DNA from: Winogradskyella ouciana
Lineage (GTDB): Bacteria > Bacteroidota > Bacteroidia > Flavobacteriales > Flavobacteriaceae
Length of the DNA stretch: 64,000 nucleotides
Reading direction: 5' to 3'
Assembly (NCBI RefSeq): GCF_009709615.1
Contig: NZ_WJYA01000010.1
Span: 57,384 to 121,383 of the forward strand
Under the pieces are notes generated by a model that saw only the letters and a program-made list of their open reading frames with translations, was not told the DNA's origin and searched no databases. A program made the translations under genes and the position numbers. Below, one piece after another: positions 1 to 7,809 of the stretch (its first letter is position 1; each line of letters starts with the position of its first letter).

Positions 1-438
1 TATCCAATTAAAAAATGAAAAAGGCGGAATGTCGTTATCAGTTTCTATCAATATATATGAGCCATTTTTAAAATAGCTATGCCTGTTAAAAAGTAATTTA
101 AGCGAAGCCAGTTCCATCAACAGTTTGCTAAGAAAAAATGCAACGCCTATACCATAGATTATAAATGAAAGTTGTAACCAATCAAATGTAGTTGCGTTTT
201 TGGATATGCCTTGTTCTTCAGTCCCAATATCAAAAGTTGCTGAAGCTTCGACAAGCACAGGAGTATATTCTATATAAATAGGTATGATAACGAGCGGAAG
301 GGCAATAGCAGTAACTAAACCTGTTATAAGATAGAGACGATTGGTTTGAAAGAAGGTCTCTCGCTGTAGCATTAATTTATAAAAAAGGTAAAATATGAAA
401 ACTACGGCCGATGCTTTTAATAAATATTCCATAGTCAT
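1..438 (-). CDS. M56-family (BlaR1/MecR1-like) membrane peptidase, partial
   Basis: The N-terminal 146 codons of a gene that runs off the left edge. Three hydrophobic segments are visible, near residues 4-23, 27-50 and 78-100. The last visible residues (DIPPFSFFNW) are the conserved stretch that leads into the zinc-peptidase domain of BlaR1/MecR1 proteins, so the HEXXH motif would lie outside the window. Family members sense an envelope signal and proteolytically inactivate the partner BlaI repressor. The start ATG at 438 overlaps the blaI stop as TAATG, so the two are translationally coupled. In Bacteroidota many such proteins are joined to TonB-like C-termini rather than beta-lactam sensors; the ligand cannot be told from here. 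Confidence 0.85.
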   Translation of the reverse strand, partial: MTMEYLLKASAVVFIFYLFYKLMLQRETFFQTNRLYLITGLVTAIALPLVIIPIYIEYTPVLVEASATFDIGTEEQGISKNATTFDWLQLSFIIYGIGVAFFLSKLLMELASLKLLFNRHSYFKNGSYILIETDNDIPPFSFFNWI

Positions 439-797
439 TATTTTTTATTTTCAATTAATTCTATAATTTCCTTAAGCTCGTCAACACTTATTTTCTCTTC
501 TTTAGCAAAGAAAGAAACCACATTTTTATATGAGCTATTAAAATAATGGTCAATCGCAGTGTTCATAAATCTTTTTTTGTAATCTTCCTTAGATACAATT
601 GGGTAGTACTGATGTGTTTTTCCAAATGCATTGTAGCTCACATATCCTTTGTCCTCTAGATTTCTAATAATCGTGGATAGGGTGTTGTAGTGAGGTTTAT
701 CGTCTTTAATTTCTGAAAGTACATCCTTTACAAAGGCTTTTTCTAACCTCCACAGAATGTGCATAATCTCCTCTTCCTTATTTGTTAGTTTTTGCAT
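438..797 (-). CDS. BlaI/MecI/CopY-family transcriptional repressor
   Basis: A 119-residue protein with the BlaI winged-helix layout: NKEEEIMHILWRLEKAFVKD at the N-terminus, the recognition region YNTLSTIIRNLEDKGYVS near residues 37-55, and a C-terminal dimerisation part (FFAKEEKISVDELKEIIELI). Length matches the family (about 120 aa). It is the first gene of a two-gene unit with the M56 peptidase, which starts inside its stop codon. Two operator-like inverted repeats lie over its own promoter (827-869), fitting autorepression relieved by the peptidase. The regulated pathway is unknown: no beta-lactamase or copper gene is visible nearby. Confidence 0.93.
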   Translation of the reverse strand: MQKLTNKEEEIMHILWRLEKAFVKDVLSEIKDDKPHYNTLSTIIRNLEDKGYVSYNAFGKTHQYYPIVSKEDYKKRFMNTAIDHYFNSSYKNVVSFFAKEEKISVDELKEIIELIENKK

Positions 798-826
798 TGA
801 CTAATTAAATTTCATTGTAGTGAATT

Positions 827-869
827 CAAATATAACTATTTTTGTAGTTATGTAACTAAAATAGTAGTT
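827..869 (-). promoter_or_regulatory. blaI promoter with two operator-like repeats
   Basis: On the minus strand TATATTTG (834-827) is an exact TAnnTTTG -7 box for blaI. Two copies of AACTA-N6-TAGTT lie at 834-849 and 854-869, centres 20 bp apart (about two helical turns). Between them TAGTTA-TG-TAACTA (845-858) is also a perfect palindrome. The first copy abuts the -7 box, so a bound repressor would block RNA polymerase. That BlaI binds here is inference. Confidence 0.7.
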
Positions 870-894
870 ATTTAACGAAATTTTTAGTTTTTTC

Positions 895-922
895 TTGCTT
901 TAATAATGAAATGTTATCTTCG
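895..922 (+). promoter_or_regulatory. Candidate promoter of the exchanger gene
   Basis: TTG at 895-897 and TATCTTCG at 915-922 (one mismatch to TAnnTTTG) with 17 bp between them fit the Bacteroidota promoter pattern, 40 nt before the start codon at 963. Confidence 0.4.
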
Positions 923-962
923 CGACTCTAATAAAAGAGGTGATTAAATAATTAATTGATAC

Positions 963-1913
963 ATGAGCGTATTCCTTGTTATAGCTGGTTTAGCATTGTT
1001 GGTCATTGGTGGTGATTTTTTGGTAAGGGCTTCGGTTGGCTTGTCTTTTAAGCTAAAGATTTCAAAACTCGTTATTGGTATGACAGTTGTGTCTTTTGCC
1101 ACGTCTGCACCAGAACTTTTGGTGAGTTTACAAGCGGCCTTTGATGGTATTTCTGATATTGCCTTGGGTAATGTTATCGGTTCTAATATTGCTAATATTG
1201 GTTTGGTTTTAGGGATTACAGCAATCATTTCACCGTTGACAGTGGATAGGGACTTTTACAAGTACAATTGGCCTATGATGATGCTGGCTTCCTTTGTGCT
1301 GTATTACTTTTTGAAGAATGACCAAGTGTTAACGGCAATTGAAGGTGCTATAATGTTTACTTCGTTGATTATGTTTCTTTTTCTTTTAATTAGAAGCTCG
1401 AGAAAATTAACTAAAGCCAAATTAGATGAAATCGATGATGGGCTTGCCGTTGTGTCAAATTTTAAAATCGTAATGTGGCTTATAATTGGTGCAACTGGCT
1501 TGTACTATGGCTCTGAATGGCTGGTAGAAGGCGCTAAACGATTAGCGGCAGCTGTAGGAATTAGTGATTATGCTATATCTGTAACGGTAATAGCAATAGG
1601 TACGAGCGTACCGGAATTAGCAGCATCTGTTATTGCGGCTTTAAAGAAGGAAAAAGCTATTTCGTTAGGGAATTTAATCGGATCTAATATTTTCAATATC
1701 GCTTCGGTCTTAGGTTTAACGGCTATTGTAAAACCTATCGTTGTTAATCCTCAAACGCCAGAAATATTATCAACAAATATTTTTTGGATGATCGCATTTG
1801 CGGCTGTCCTGGTGCCTTTGATGCTGATTCCAAAGCAATTTATAATTAGCCGATATAAAGGGATGTTGTTGTTTGGGGCTTATCTTGTTTTTATATATAT
1901 AACACTGCAATAA
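963..1913 (+). CDS. Calcium/sodium antiporter (CaCA family, YrbG-like)
   Basis: A 316-residue inner-membrane protein with the two inverted alpha-repeats of the Ca2+/cation antiporter superfamily. Repeat 1 holds TSAPELLVSL (about 47-56) and GNVIGSNIANIGLVLG (about 69-84). Repeat 2 holds GTSVPELAASV (about 214-224) and GNLIGSNIFNIASVLG (about 236-251). About ten hydrophobic segments are visible, and the length is normal for YrbG proteins. It exchanges Na+ or H+ for Ca2+ across the cytoplasmic membrane. It is divergent from blaI but has its own promoter, and ends at a terminator shared with the convergent GSII gene. The direction and ion preference cannot be read from sequence. Confidence 0.93.
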   Translation: MSVFLVIAGLALLVIGGDFLVRASVGLSFKLKISKLVIGMTVVSFATSAPELLVSLQAAFDGISDIALGNVIGSNIANIGLVLGITAIISPLTVDRDFYKYNWPMMMLASFVLYYFLKNDQVLTAIEGAIMFTSLIMFLFLLIRSSRKLTKAKLDEIDDGLAVVSNFKIVMWLIIGATGLYYGSEWLVEGAKRLAAAVGISDYAISVTVIAIGTSVPELAASVIAALKKEKAISLGNLIGSNIFNIASVLGLTAIVKPIVVNPQTPEILSTNIFWMIAFAAVLVPLMLIPKQFIISRYKGMLLFGAYLVFIYITLQ

Positions 1914-1940
1914 AAAAAAAGCCTGCTAAAAAGCAGGCTT
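1912..1940. terminator. Bidirectional intrinsic terminator
   Basis: AAGCCTGCT (1919-1927), loop AAAA, AGCAGGCTT (1932-1940): a nine-bp perfect stem. The run of A at 1912-1920 gives a long U-tract for the GSII transcript (minus strand). The plus-strand side has only a weak U-tract, so it serves GSII best. Confidence 0.85.
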
Positions 1941-1967
1941 CTTAATTATATATTGAATTGACAAGAC

Positions 1968-2984
1968 TTAAACATCAGCACTTTTTACAGTTTTGATAAT
2001 TCTACCTGCAATTTTATACGGATCGCCATTAGAAGCAGGCCTTCTGTCTTCTAACCAACCTTTCCAGCCTTTTTCAACTGTAATAATTGGAATACGGATA
2101 GAAGCTCCTCTGTCTGAGATGCCATAACTAAAATCGTGAATAGATGCCGTTTCATGTAAACCAGTTAAACGTTGGTCGTTAAACTCACCGTAAACTTCAA
2201 TATGCTCTTTTACGACAGGTCTAAAAGCTTCACAGATTTTTTCATAAACTTCTTGACTTCCGCAAGTTCTTAACGTTGTGTTAGAGAAATTAGCGTGCAT
2301 ACCTGAGCCATTCCAGTCCATATCCTTACCTAAAGGTTTAGGGTGGTATTCTATATAGTAGCCATATTGTTCAGTTAGTCTGTCTAACAAATATCTGGCA
2401 ACCCAGATTTCGTCACCTGCTTTTTTGGCACCTTTTGCAAATAATTGAAATTCCCATTGACCAGAAGCAACCTCTTGATTGATACCTTCAAAGTTTAGTC
2501 CTGCAGCAATACAAAGGTCTGCATGCTCCTCAACTAAATCTCTTCCGTGAGTGTTTTTCCCACCAACAGAGCAATAGTACATTCCTTGAGGTGCAGGATA
2601 GCCTCCAATAGGAAAGCCTAAAGGTAATTGTGTCTGAGTGTCCATAATAAAGTACTCTTGCTCAAAGCCGAACCAGAAATCATTATCATTATCATCAATG
2701 GTTGCTCTACCGTTAGACTCATGTGGTGTTCCGTCTGCATTTAGAACTTCAGTCATTACTAAATAACCATTTTTTCTTGCAGGATCAGGATAAATAGCAA
2801 CAGGCTTTAATAAGCAATCTGAAGATCCACCTTCAGCTTGTCTCGTTGAACTCCCATCAAAAGACCAGATTTCGCAATCTTCTAGTTTTCCACTAAAGTC
2901 TTCTACTACTTTAGTTTTACTTCTCATGTTTTGAGTAGGCTTATAACCATCAAGCCAGATATACTCTAATTTAGATTTACTCAT
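1968..2984 (-). CDS. Type II (eukaryote-like) glutamine synthetase
   Basis: A 338-residue ATP-dependent glutamate-ammonia ligase. It has GSII landmarks: WSFDGSSTRQ near residue 45, the glutamate-rich metal site FGFEQEYF, the glutamate/ATP region WNGSGMHANFS, and WLEDRRPASNGDPY near the C-terminus. GSII is shorter than the bacterial GSI (about 470 aa) and is the usual housekeeping form in many Flavobacteriaceae. I use the start at 2984 (MSKSKLEYIW). An upstream ATG at 3002 is in frame, but a -7 box at 3013-3020 would put the transcript start almost on it. The gene is divergent from a GSIII gene, so the cell has at least two glutamine synthetases. No adenylylation site of the GSI kind is expected. 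Confidence 0.95.
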   Translation of the reverse strand: MSKSKLEYIWLDGYKPTQNMRSKTKVVEDFSGKLEDCEIWSFDGSSTRQAEGGSSDCLLKPVAIYPDPARKNGYLVMTEVLNADGTPHESNGRATIDDNDNDFWFGFEQEYFIMDTQTQLPLGFPIGGYPAPQGMYYCSVGGKNTHGRDLVEEHADLCIAAGLNFEGINQEVASGQWEFQLFAKGAKKAGDEIWVARYLLDRLTEQYGYYIEYHPKPLGKDMDWNGSGMHANFSNTTLRTCGSQEVYEKICEAFRPVVKEHIEVYGEFNDQRLTGLHETASIHDFSYGISDRGASIRIPIITVEKGWKGWLEDRRPASNGDPYKIAGRIIKTVKSADV

Positions 2985-3012
2985 CGTAATAATATTTAAC
3001 AAATTGACACTG

Positions 3013-3020
3013 CAAATATT
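3013..3020 (-). promoter_or_regulatory. -7 box of the GSII gene
   Basis: AATATTTG on the minus strand, one mismatch to TAnnTTTG, 28 nt before the chosen start at 2984. It decides against the earlier in-frame ATG at 3002. Confidence 0.5.
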
Positions 3021-3088
3021 GTGTTTTTTTTCAATAGGTCAAAAAAAATAGGGGTTTTTAGATGAAATGTTATTAATAATTGTTGACA

Positions 3089-3141
3089 ACCCTATTTTTA
3101 GTAGGGTATATTTCTTAAATATTTAATAATTCTTATTTTTG
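3089..3141 (+). promoter_or_regulatory. GSIII promoter with upstream inverted repeat
   Basis: TATTTTTG at 3134-3141 is an exact -7 box, 18 nt before the start at 3160. Upstream, ACCCTA (3089-3094) and TAGGGT (3102-3107) form an inverted repeat with a 7-nt spacer, just where an activator or repressor of either divergent GS gene could bind. Function of the repeat is unknown. Confidence 0.55.
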
Positions 3142-3159
3142 CATCAAATAAATAAGAAT

Positions 3160-5346
3160 ATGTCAACACTAAGATTTAATGCAGTAAAAGAATCCTTAAA
3201 AAGAAAACCTCTTAAGGTAAAGGAATACAAACGTCGTTCAGAGGTCTTCGGCTCTAATGTTTTTAATGAGACAGCAATGCGTCAATATTTGACCAAAGAT
3301 GCTTTATCTGGAATTCTAGAGGCTGTTGAGAAAGGTAAGAAGATAGATCGTGTAGTAGCTGATCATATTTCCACAGGAATGAAAGAATGGGCAATCTCAA
3401 AAGGTGCAACACACTACACACATTGGTTTCAACCTTTAACCGGAGCAACGGCAGAAAAACACGATGCTTTCTTTGAAACTATCGGAGATGGTATGGCGAT
3501 TGAAAAATTTGGTGGAGGGCAATTGGTACAACAAGAACCTGACGCATCCAGTTTTCCACATGGTGGCATAAGAAATACGTTTGAAGCTAGAGGATATACA
3601 GCTTGGGACCCAACATCACCTGCTTTTATATATGGTACAACATTATGTATCCCAACAGTTTTTGTGGCTTATACAGGTGAAGCCTTGGATTATAAAACAC
3701 CATTGTTACGAGCACTTCAGGCCGTGGATAATGCAGCGGTTGATGTTTGTAAGTACTTTGATAAGAATGTAAAAAAGGTAAATGCGTCTCTAGGTTGGGA
3801 ACAAGAATACTTCTTAATAGATAATGCACTTGCAGCATCACGACCAGATATTGTACTGACAGGTAGAACACTTTTGGGCCATTCACCAGCGAAAGGTCAA
3901 CAGCTCGATGACCATTATTTTGGTACCATACCAAATAGAGCCATGTCGTATATGCGCGATTTGGAAAACGAATGTATGCTTTTGGGTATTCCTGTTAAGA
4001 CAAGACATAATGAAGTGGCTCCAAATCAATTTGAACTCGCTCCTATATATGAGGAAGCGAATTTAGCGGTAGACCATAACTCGTTGTTAATGGATGTAAT
4101 GCACAAAGTTGCCGAACGTCATAGTCTAAAAGTATTGATGCACGAAAAACCTTTTGCAGGTGTCAACGGGTCTGGTAAACATAATAATTGGAGTCTGAGT
4201 ACAGACACTGGGGTGAACCTGTTATCACCAGGGAAAACACCAATGAGTAATCTTCAGTTTTTAACCTTTTTCATTAATACCATTAAGGCAGTTCAAACTC
4301 ATGAAGAATTGTTGAGGGCAGCAATTGCGTCTGCAAGTAATGACCATAGGTTGGGTGCAAATGAAGCTCCACCTGCTATTATATCTGTATTCATAGGCGC
4401 ACAATTGACAAAAGTTCTCGAGGAACTGAAAACCGTTACCAAAGGAAAATTATCTCCACAGGAGAAAACGGATTTAAAACTGAACGTGGTTGGTAAAATA
4501 CCTGAGATATTGTTAGATAATACCGATAGAAATAGAACCTCGCCTTTTGCCTTTACTGGTAATAAATTCGAATTTAGAGCTGTTGGCTCAACGGCTAACT
4601 GTGCTAATCCTATGACTGTTTTAAATACAATTGTTGCAAAACAATTGATAGATTTTAAAGCTGAAGTCGATGCCTTGATTGATAAAAAGACCATGAAAAA
4701 GGATGACGCTATTTTTAATGTGCTGAGAGAGTATATTAAAACATCTAAGAGCATTCTTTTTGAAGGTAATGGGTATAGTGAAGAATGGGAAAAGGAAGCT
4801 AAAAAGCGTGGTTTGAGTAATAATAAAACCACTCCTGAAGCTCTAAAAGTAAAGGTGGCTAAACCATCTCTTGAACTTTTTGAGAACATGGGAGTTATGA
4901 ATAAGGTTGAGGCGCAGGCACGTTACGAGATTGAAATGGAAGAATATATTCTTCACATTCAAATTGAAAGTAGGGTTCTCGGTGATATTGCCAGAAATCA
5001 TGTGGTACCAACTGCCGTGAGATATCAAAACATATTGATTGAAAACGTCACAGGGCTTAAGACCATTTATGGCTCTAAATTTAAGGACTTTGCAAAGGAG
5101 CAACTCGCATTGATTGAACAAATTTCGCAACACATTGAAGCTATAAATTCATTAGTAACCAAAATGACAGATGAAAGAAGGTCATTGAATAAGCAAACCA
5201 ATATTGAAAAGAAAGCTAATGGCTATAGTTTAAAGGTGAAATCCTTATTTGATGAAATTAGATATCATAGTGATAAATTAGAACTTATGATTGATGATGA
5301 GCTGTGGCCATTGACAAAATATAGAGAGCTCTTGTTTACCAAATAG
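3160..5346 (+). CDS. glnN: Type III glutamine synthetase (GlnN-like)
   Basis: A 728-residue protein of the long GSIII class, common in Bacteroidota and cyanobacteria. The N-terminal GSIII domain includes HWFQPLTGATAEKHDAF and the catalytic core includes GWEQEYFLID, NEVAPNQFELAP, GVNGSGKHNNWSL and NRTSPFAFTGNKFEFRAVGS. A helical C-terminal region follows from about residue 590. It makes glutamine from glutamate and ammonia with ATP as a dodecamer. The start at 3160 (MSTLRFNAV) is chosen because an in-frame TTG at 3139 lies inside the -7 box. Being divergent from GSII suggests joint nitrogen control. GSIII is often the nitrogen-regulated isoenzyme, but that is family knowledge, not shown here. 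Confidence 0.95.
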   Translation: MSTLRFNAVKESLKRKPLKVKEYKRRSEVFGSNVFNETAMRQYLTKDALSGILEAVEKGKKIDRVVADHISTGMKEWAISKGATHYTHWFQPLTGATAEKHDAFFETIGDGMAIEKFGGGQLVQQEPDASSFPHGGIRNTFEARGYTAWDPTSPAFIYGTTLCIPTVFVAYTGEALDYKTPLLRALQAVDNAAVDVCKYFDKNVKKVNASLGWEQEYFLIDNALAASRPDIVLTGRTLLGHSPAKGQQLDDHYFGTIPNRAMSYMRDLENECMLLGIPVKTRHNEVAPNQFELAPIYEEANLAVDHNSLLMDVMHKVAERHSLKVLMHEKPFAGVNGSGKHNNWSLSTDTGVNLLSPGKTPMSNLQFLTFFINTIKAVQTHEELLRAAIASASNDHRLGANEAPPAIISVFIGAQLTKVLEELKTVTKGKLSPQEKTDLKLNVVGKIPEILLDNTDRNRTSPFAFTGNKFEFRAVGSTANCANPMTVLNTIVAKQLIDFKAEVDALIDKKTMKKDDAIFNVLREYIKTSKSILFEGNGYSEEWEKEAKKRGLSNNKTTPEALKVKVAKPSLELFENMGVMNKVEAQARYEIEMEEYILHIQIESRVLGDIARNHVVPTAVRYQNILIENVTGLKTIYGSKFKDFAKEQLALIEQISQHIEAINSLVTKMTDERRSLNKQTNIEKKANGYSLKVKSLFDEIRYHSDKLELMIDDELWPLTKYRELLFTK

Positions 5347-5571
5347 CAGATTATTGCTATAAAGTGTTAATGAAGTCATAATTATATCTTAACACATACG
5401 TAATAATACGTAGTTGAATAAGTTTTAAATTATAGGTTTTGTGCAGTTCGTCGATTGCATCTGCCTAATTGTCGAAAAGCCTATGTATTGTTGTTAAAAA
5501 ACAGTGATTCTGCATCTTTACAAAGAGTAAATTTAGTATGTTTGTAGTGCTATTAATCAATATTTGTAAAA
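5347..5571. other. 225-bp non-coding stretch before the small peptide gene
   Basis: No ORF, tRNA or clear terminator. It holds the palindrome TACGTA-ATAA-TACGTA near 5397-5412 and a moderately GC-rich patch at about 5440-5490 containing two GTCGA copies. The promoter at 5537 begins the downstream unit, so most of this stretch should be untranscribed or the 3' UTR of GSIII. Confidence 0.4.
5537..5544 (+). promoter_or_regulatory. -7 box of the small peptide gene
   Basis: TATGTTTG, an exact TAnnTTTG match 28 nt before the ATG at 5572. Confidence 0.6.
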
Positions 5572-5709
5572 ATGAAGAAGTTACTACTCAGTGTAGCTAT
5601 TCTTGTGGGCGCGACATTAATTCTTTCTCAGGATAATTCTGAAAACATAAAAGATGTTGTCAAAGATGAGGTTGTAAATGTTCAGCCAGAGCTACAGACG
5701 GAATCTTAA
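5572..5709 (+). CDS. Small secreted peptide, 45 aa, unknown function
   Basis: ATG AAG AAG opens a typical signal peptide (MKKLLLSVAILVGATLILSQ). Cleavage near residue 19-20 would leave about 25 acidic and polar residues (Asp, Glu, Asn, Val). The ORF sits neatly between an exact -7 box 28 nt upstream and a strong terminator 45 nt downstream, so it forms its own short transcription unit. This framing supports it as a real gene despite its size. I do not recognise a family. Confidence 0.6.
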   Translation: MKKLLLSVAILVGATLILSQDNSENIKDVVKDEVVNVQPELQTES

Positions 5710-5753
5710 AACTTAAGATAATACTAAAAGGCAAAATTGCCAATTTAGAATAT

Positions 5754-5794
5754 AATAGGATAAAACCAGCTTGTTTGGTTTTATCCTATTTTAT
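5754..5794 (+). terminator. Strong intrinsic terminator
   Basis: AATAGGATAAAACCA (5754-5768) pairs perfectly with TGGTTTTATCCTATT (5776-5790) around a 7-nt loop, followed by TTATT. It ends the small peptide transcript. The A/T content of the arms would also let it act in the other direction. Confidence 0.85.
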
Positions 5795-5895
5795 TAGCTA
5801 AATATTAGATTTTTTTATGTTTTGAATAATAATTTTCTATATTGCGCAGCTCCATAATCTTAAATGACGTAGGCTTATTTACTAACTAAGGTTAT

Positions 5896-6570
5896 ATGAT
5901 TACAAAATATAAATACGTTTTTCTGATAGCAGTTTTGGCTGTTTTTGGACTTGATTTTGCGAACGCCCAAGAACAAAAGGAGGAAGGGAAGAAAGACAAT
6001 GAGAAATTATATAGGCAACTAGAGTTTTTTAATTTAAGGGGCACTAATGCGGTTGATATGGCTATTGGCGCATCCCTTATCACTGGTGACTTCCCTCAAC
6101 CAGAAGCTGATATTTTCTTCAAAATAGGCTACAAACGCTTCATCACTGAGCAAATAGGAATTAGCTTTACTTACAATAAATACAATCTGGCATTTAACGA
6201 TGCTTTCCATCAAGGGTTTATGTCTTTTGATTTAAATCTCGAATATTTAATAAGCCCATATACTAGTATCAGTCCTTTTATTTATGGTGGCTATGGTTAT
6301 AATGCCGACAATGATTTTGAGACTACTGGTGCTAAAGTACAAGGCGGTTTGGTTATTGAGTTTGTGCCATTTGAAAAAGTTGGTATAAAATTATTTGGAG
6401 AATATAATTATGTAATGTCCAACGAGGCCAATCCTATCATAATGGAAGAAAGTAACATTAGTTTTTTTAGAGTTGGAATAGGAGTAAACCTCTATTTTGG
6501 TGGTGGAAAGAAGAAAGAAAAGCTGCTCGAAGAAGTGGATACAGTTATTAAATCAAATTATATCAAATAA
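5896..6570 (+). CDS. Outer-membrane beta-barrel protein
   Basis: A 224-residue protein with a signal peptide (residues 1-24, ending near ANA-QEQ), a short charged linker (QKEEGKKDNEK), then alternating amphipathic strands of an 8-strand OmpA/porin-like barrel, for example ADIFFKIGYKRFI, ISPFIYGGYGYN and FFRVGIGVNLYFGG. It ends in a Lys/Glu-rich tail rather than a terminal aromatic. No peptidoglycan-binding OmpA domain follows. The specific role is unknown. It lies alone between the upstream terminator and purM, with a gap of 46 bp to purM, which has its own promoter. Confidence 0.75.
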   Translation: MITKYKYVFLIAVLAVFGLDFANAQEQKEEGKKDNEKLYRQLEFFNLRGTNAVDMAIGASLITGDFPQPEADIFFKIGYKRFITEQIGISFTYNKYNLAFNDAFHQGFMSFDLNLEYLISPYTSISPFIYGGYGYNADNDFETTGAKVQGGLVIEFVPFEKVGIKLFGEYNYVMSNEANPIIMEESNISFFRVGIGVNLYFGGGKKKEKLLEEVDTVIKSNYIK

Positions 6571-6584
6571 TAAATATCAATTCT

Positions 6585-6592
6585 TACTTTTG
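6585..6592 (+). promoter_or_regulatory. -7 box of purM
   Basis: TACTTTTG, exact TAnnTTTG match, 24 nt before the start at 6617. Confidence 0.6.
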
Positions 6593-6616
6593 CAGTACCA
6601 AGTATAAAATTCTTCA

Positions 6617-7795
6617 ATGGGTAATTCGGTAAGCAAAAGATATGCACAGAGAGGTGTTTCAGCCTCTAAAGAAGATGTGCACAATGCCATAAAAAATATA
6701 GACAAGGGCTTATTTCCTAAAGCCTTTTGTAAAATAGTTCCTGATTATTTAACCAATGACGACGAGTATTGTCTTATAATGCACGCTGATGGTGCTGGTA
6801 CAAAGTCTTCGTTGGCGTATATGTATTGGAAAGAAACCGGAGATATTACCGTATGGAAAGGTATTGCCCAAGACGCCTTGATTATGAATATTGATGATTT
6901 ACTTTGTGTTGGTGCAGTTGATAATATTATGTTGTCATCGACCATAGGAAGAAATAAAAATTTAATTCCAGGAGAGGTTATTTCTGCGGTTATAAACGGT
7001 ACTGAGGAATTAATTGAAGATTTAAAAAACTTCGGAGTTACAATTCATTCTACTGGTGGTGAAACTGCAGATGTTGGTGATTTGGTAAGAACAATAATTG
7101 TAGATTCTACTGTGACTGCGCGTATGAAGCGTAGTGATGTTATTGATAATGCTAATATTTCTGAAGGTGATGTTATCGTAGGATTAGAATCTTTCGGACA
7201 AGCCACATACGAAACCGAATATAACGGAGGTATGGGGAGCAATGGCTTAACGTCTGCAAGACATGATGTGTTTTCAAAATACTTGGCCAAAAAATATCCT
7301 GAAAGCTTTGATGCAGCCGTACCAGAAGACTTAGTGTATTCAGGAAATACAAAACTTACAGACTCAGTTGAGGATTCCCCAATTAATGCAGGCAAATTGG
7401 TATTATCACCTACAAGGACTTATGCACCTATCATAAAGGCTATATTAAATAAATATAAAAGTGATTCCATCCACGGAATGATTCACTGTAGTGGTGGTGC
7501 ACAGACAAAGATTCTTCACTTTATAGACAATCTTCATATTGTAAAAGATAATATGTTTAGAATTCCTCCGTTGTTCAAACTTATACAAGAACAATCAAAA
7601 ACCGACTGGAAAGAAATGTATCAAGTATTTAATTGTGGTCATCGTTTGGAGCTCTATGTAAAACCAGATGTAGCTGAGGACATCATCGCTATTTCAAAAT
7701 CCTTTAATGTCAATGCAAAGGTCATTGGTAGAGTAGAGGCTTCAAAAACAAAACAACTTACCATTAAAAGCGAATACGGTACGTTTTATTATTAA
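6617..7795 (+). CDS. purM: Phosphoribosylformylglycinamidine cyclo-ligase (AIR synthase), Bacteroidota form
   Basis: A 392-residue PurM/ThiL-fold ATPase that closes FGAM to AIR in purine synthesis. N-terminal AIRS motifs are visible: YAQRGVSASKEDV near residue 9, HADGAGTKSSLAY around 56-68, and DALIMNIDDLLCVGA around 90-104. The C-terminal AIRS domain carries GMIHCSGGAQTKILHF. This is the divergent form found in Bacteroidota, longer than E. coli PurM (345 aa), so the name rests on the family and not on the E. coli sequence. It has its own promoter. DUF3078 follows after 14 bp and is probably read through. Confidence 0.88.
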   Translation: MGNSVSKRYAQRGVSASKEDVHNAIKNIDKGLFPKAFCKIVPDYLTNDDEYCLIMHADGAGTKSSLAYMYWKETGDITVWKGIAQDALIMNIDDLLCVGAVDNIMLSSTIGRNKNLIPGEVISAVINGTEELIEDLKNFGVTIHSTGGETADVGDLVRTIIVDSTVTARMKRSDVIDNANISEGDVIVGLESFGQATYETEYNGGMGSNGLTSARHDVFSKYLAKKYPESFDAAVPEDLVYSGNTKLTDSVEDSPINAGKLVLSPTRTYAPIIKAILNKYKSDSIHGMIHCSGGAQTKILHFIDNLHIVKDNMFRIPPLFKLIQEQSKTDWKEMYQVFNCGHRLELYVKPDVAEDIIAISKSFNVNAKVIGRVEASKTKQLTIKSEYGTFYY

Positions 7796-7809
7796 AATAA
7801 ATTTTTGGC

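Noticed and set aside
4299..4889. A 196-codon open frame on the minus strand inside the GSIII gene
   Set aside because: It lies entirely opposite the well-supported glnN frame, has no promoter box or family motif, and its composition mirrors the sense codons.
5347..5571. A possible tRNA, riboswitch or small RNA in the GC-richer patch near 5440-5490
   Set aside because: No cloverleaf, no promoter before it and no terminator directly after it were found; the promoter at 5537 lies downstream.
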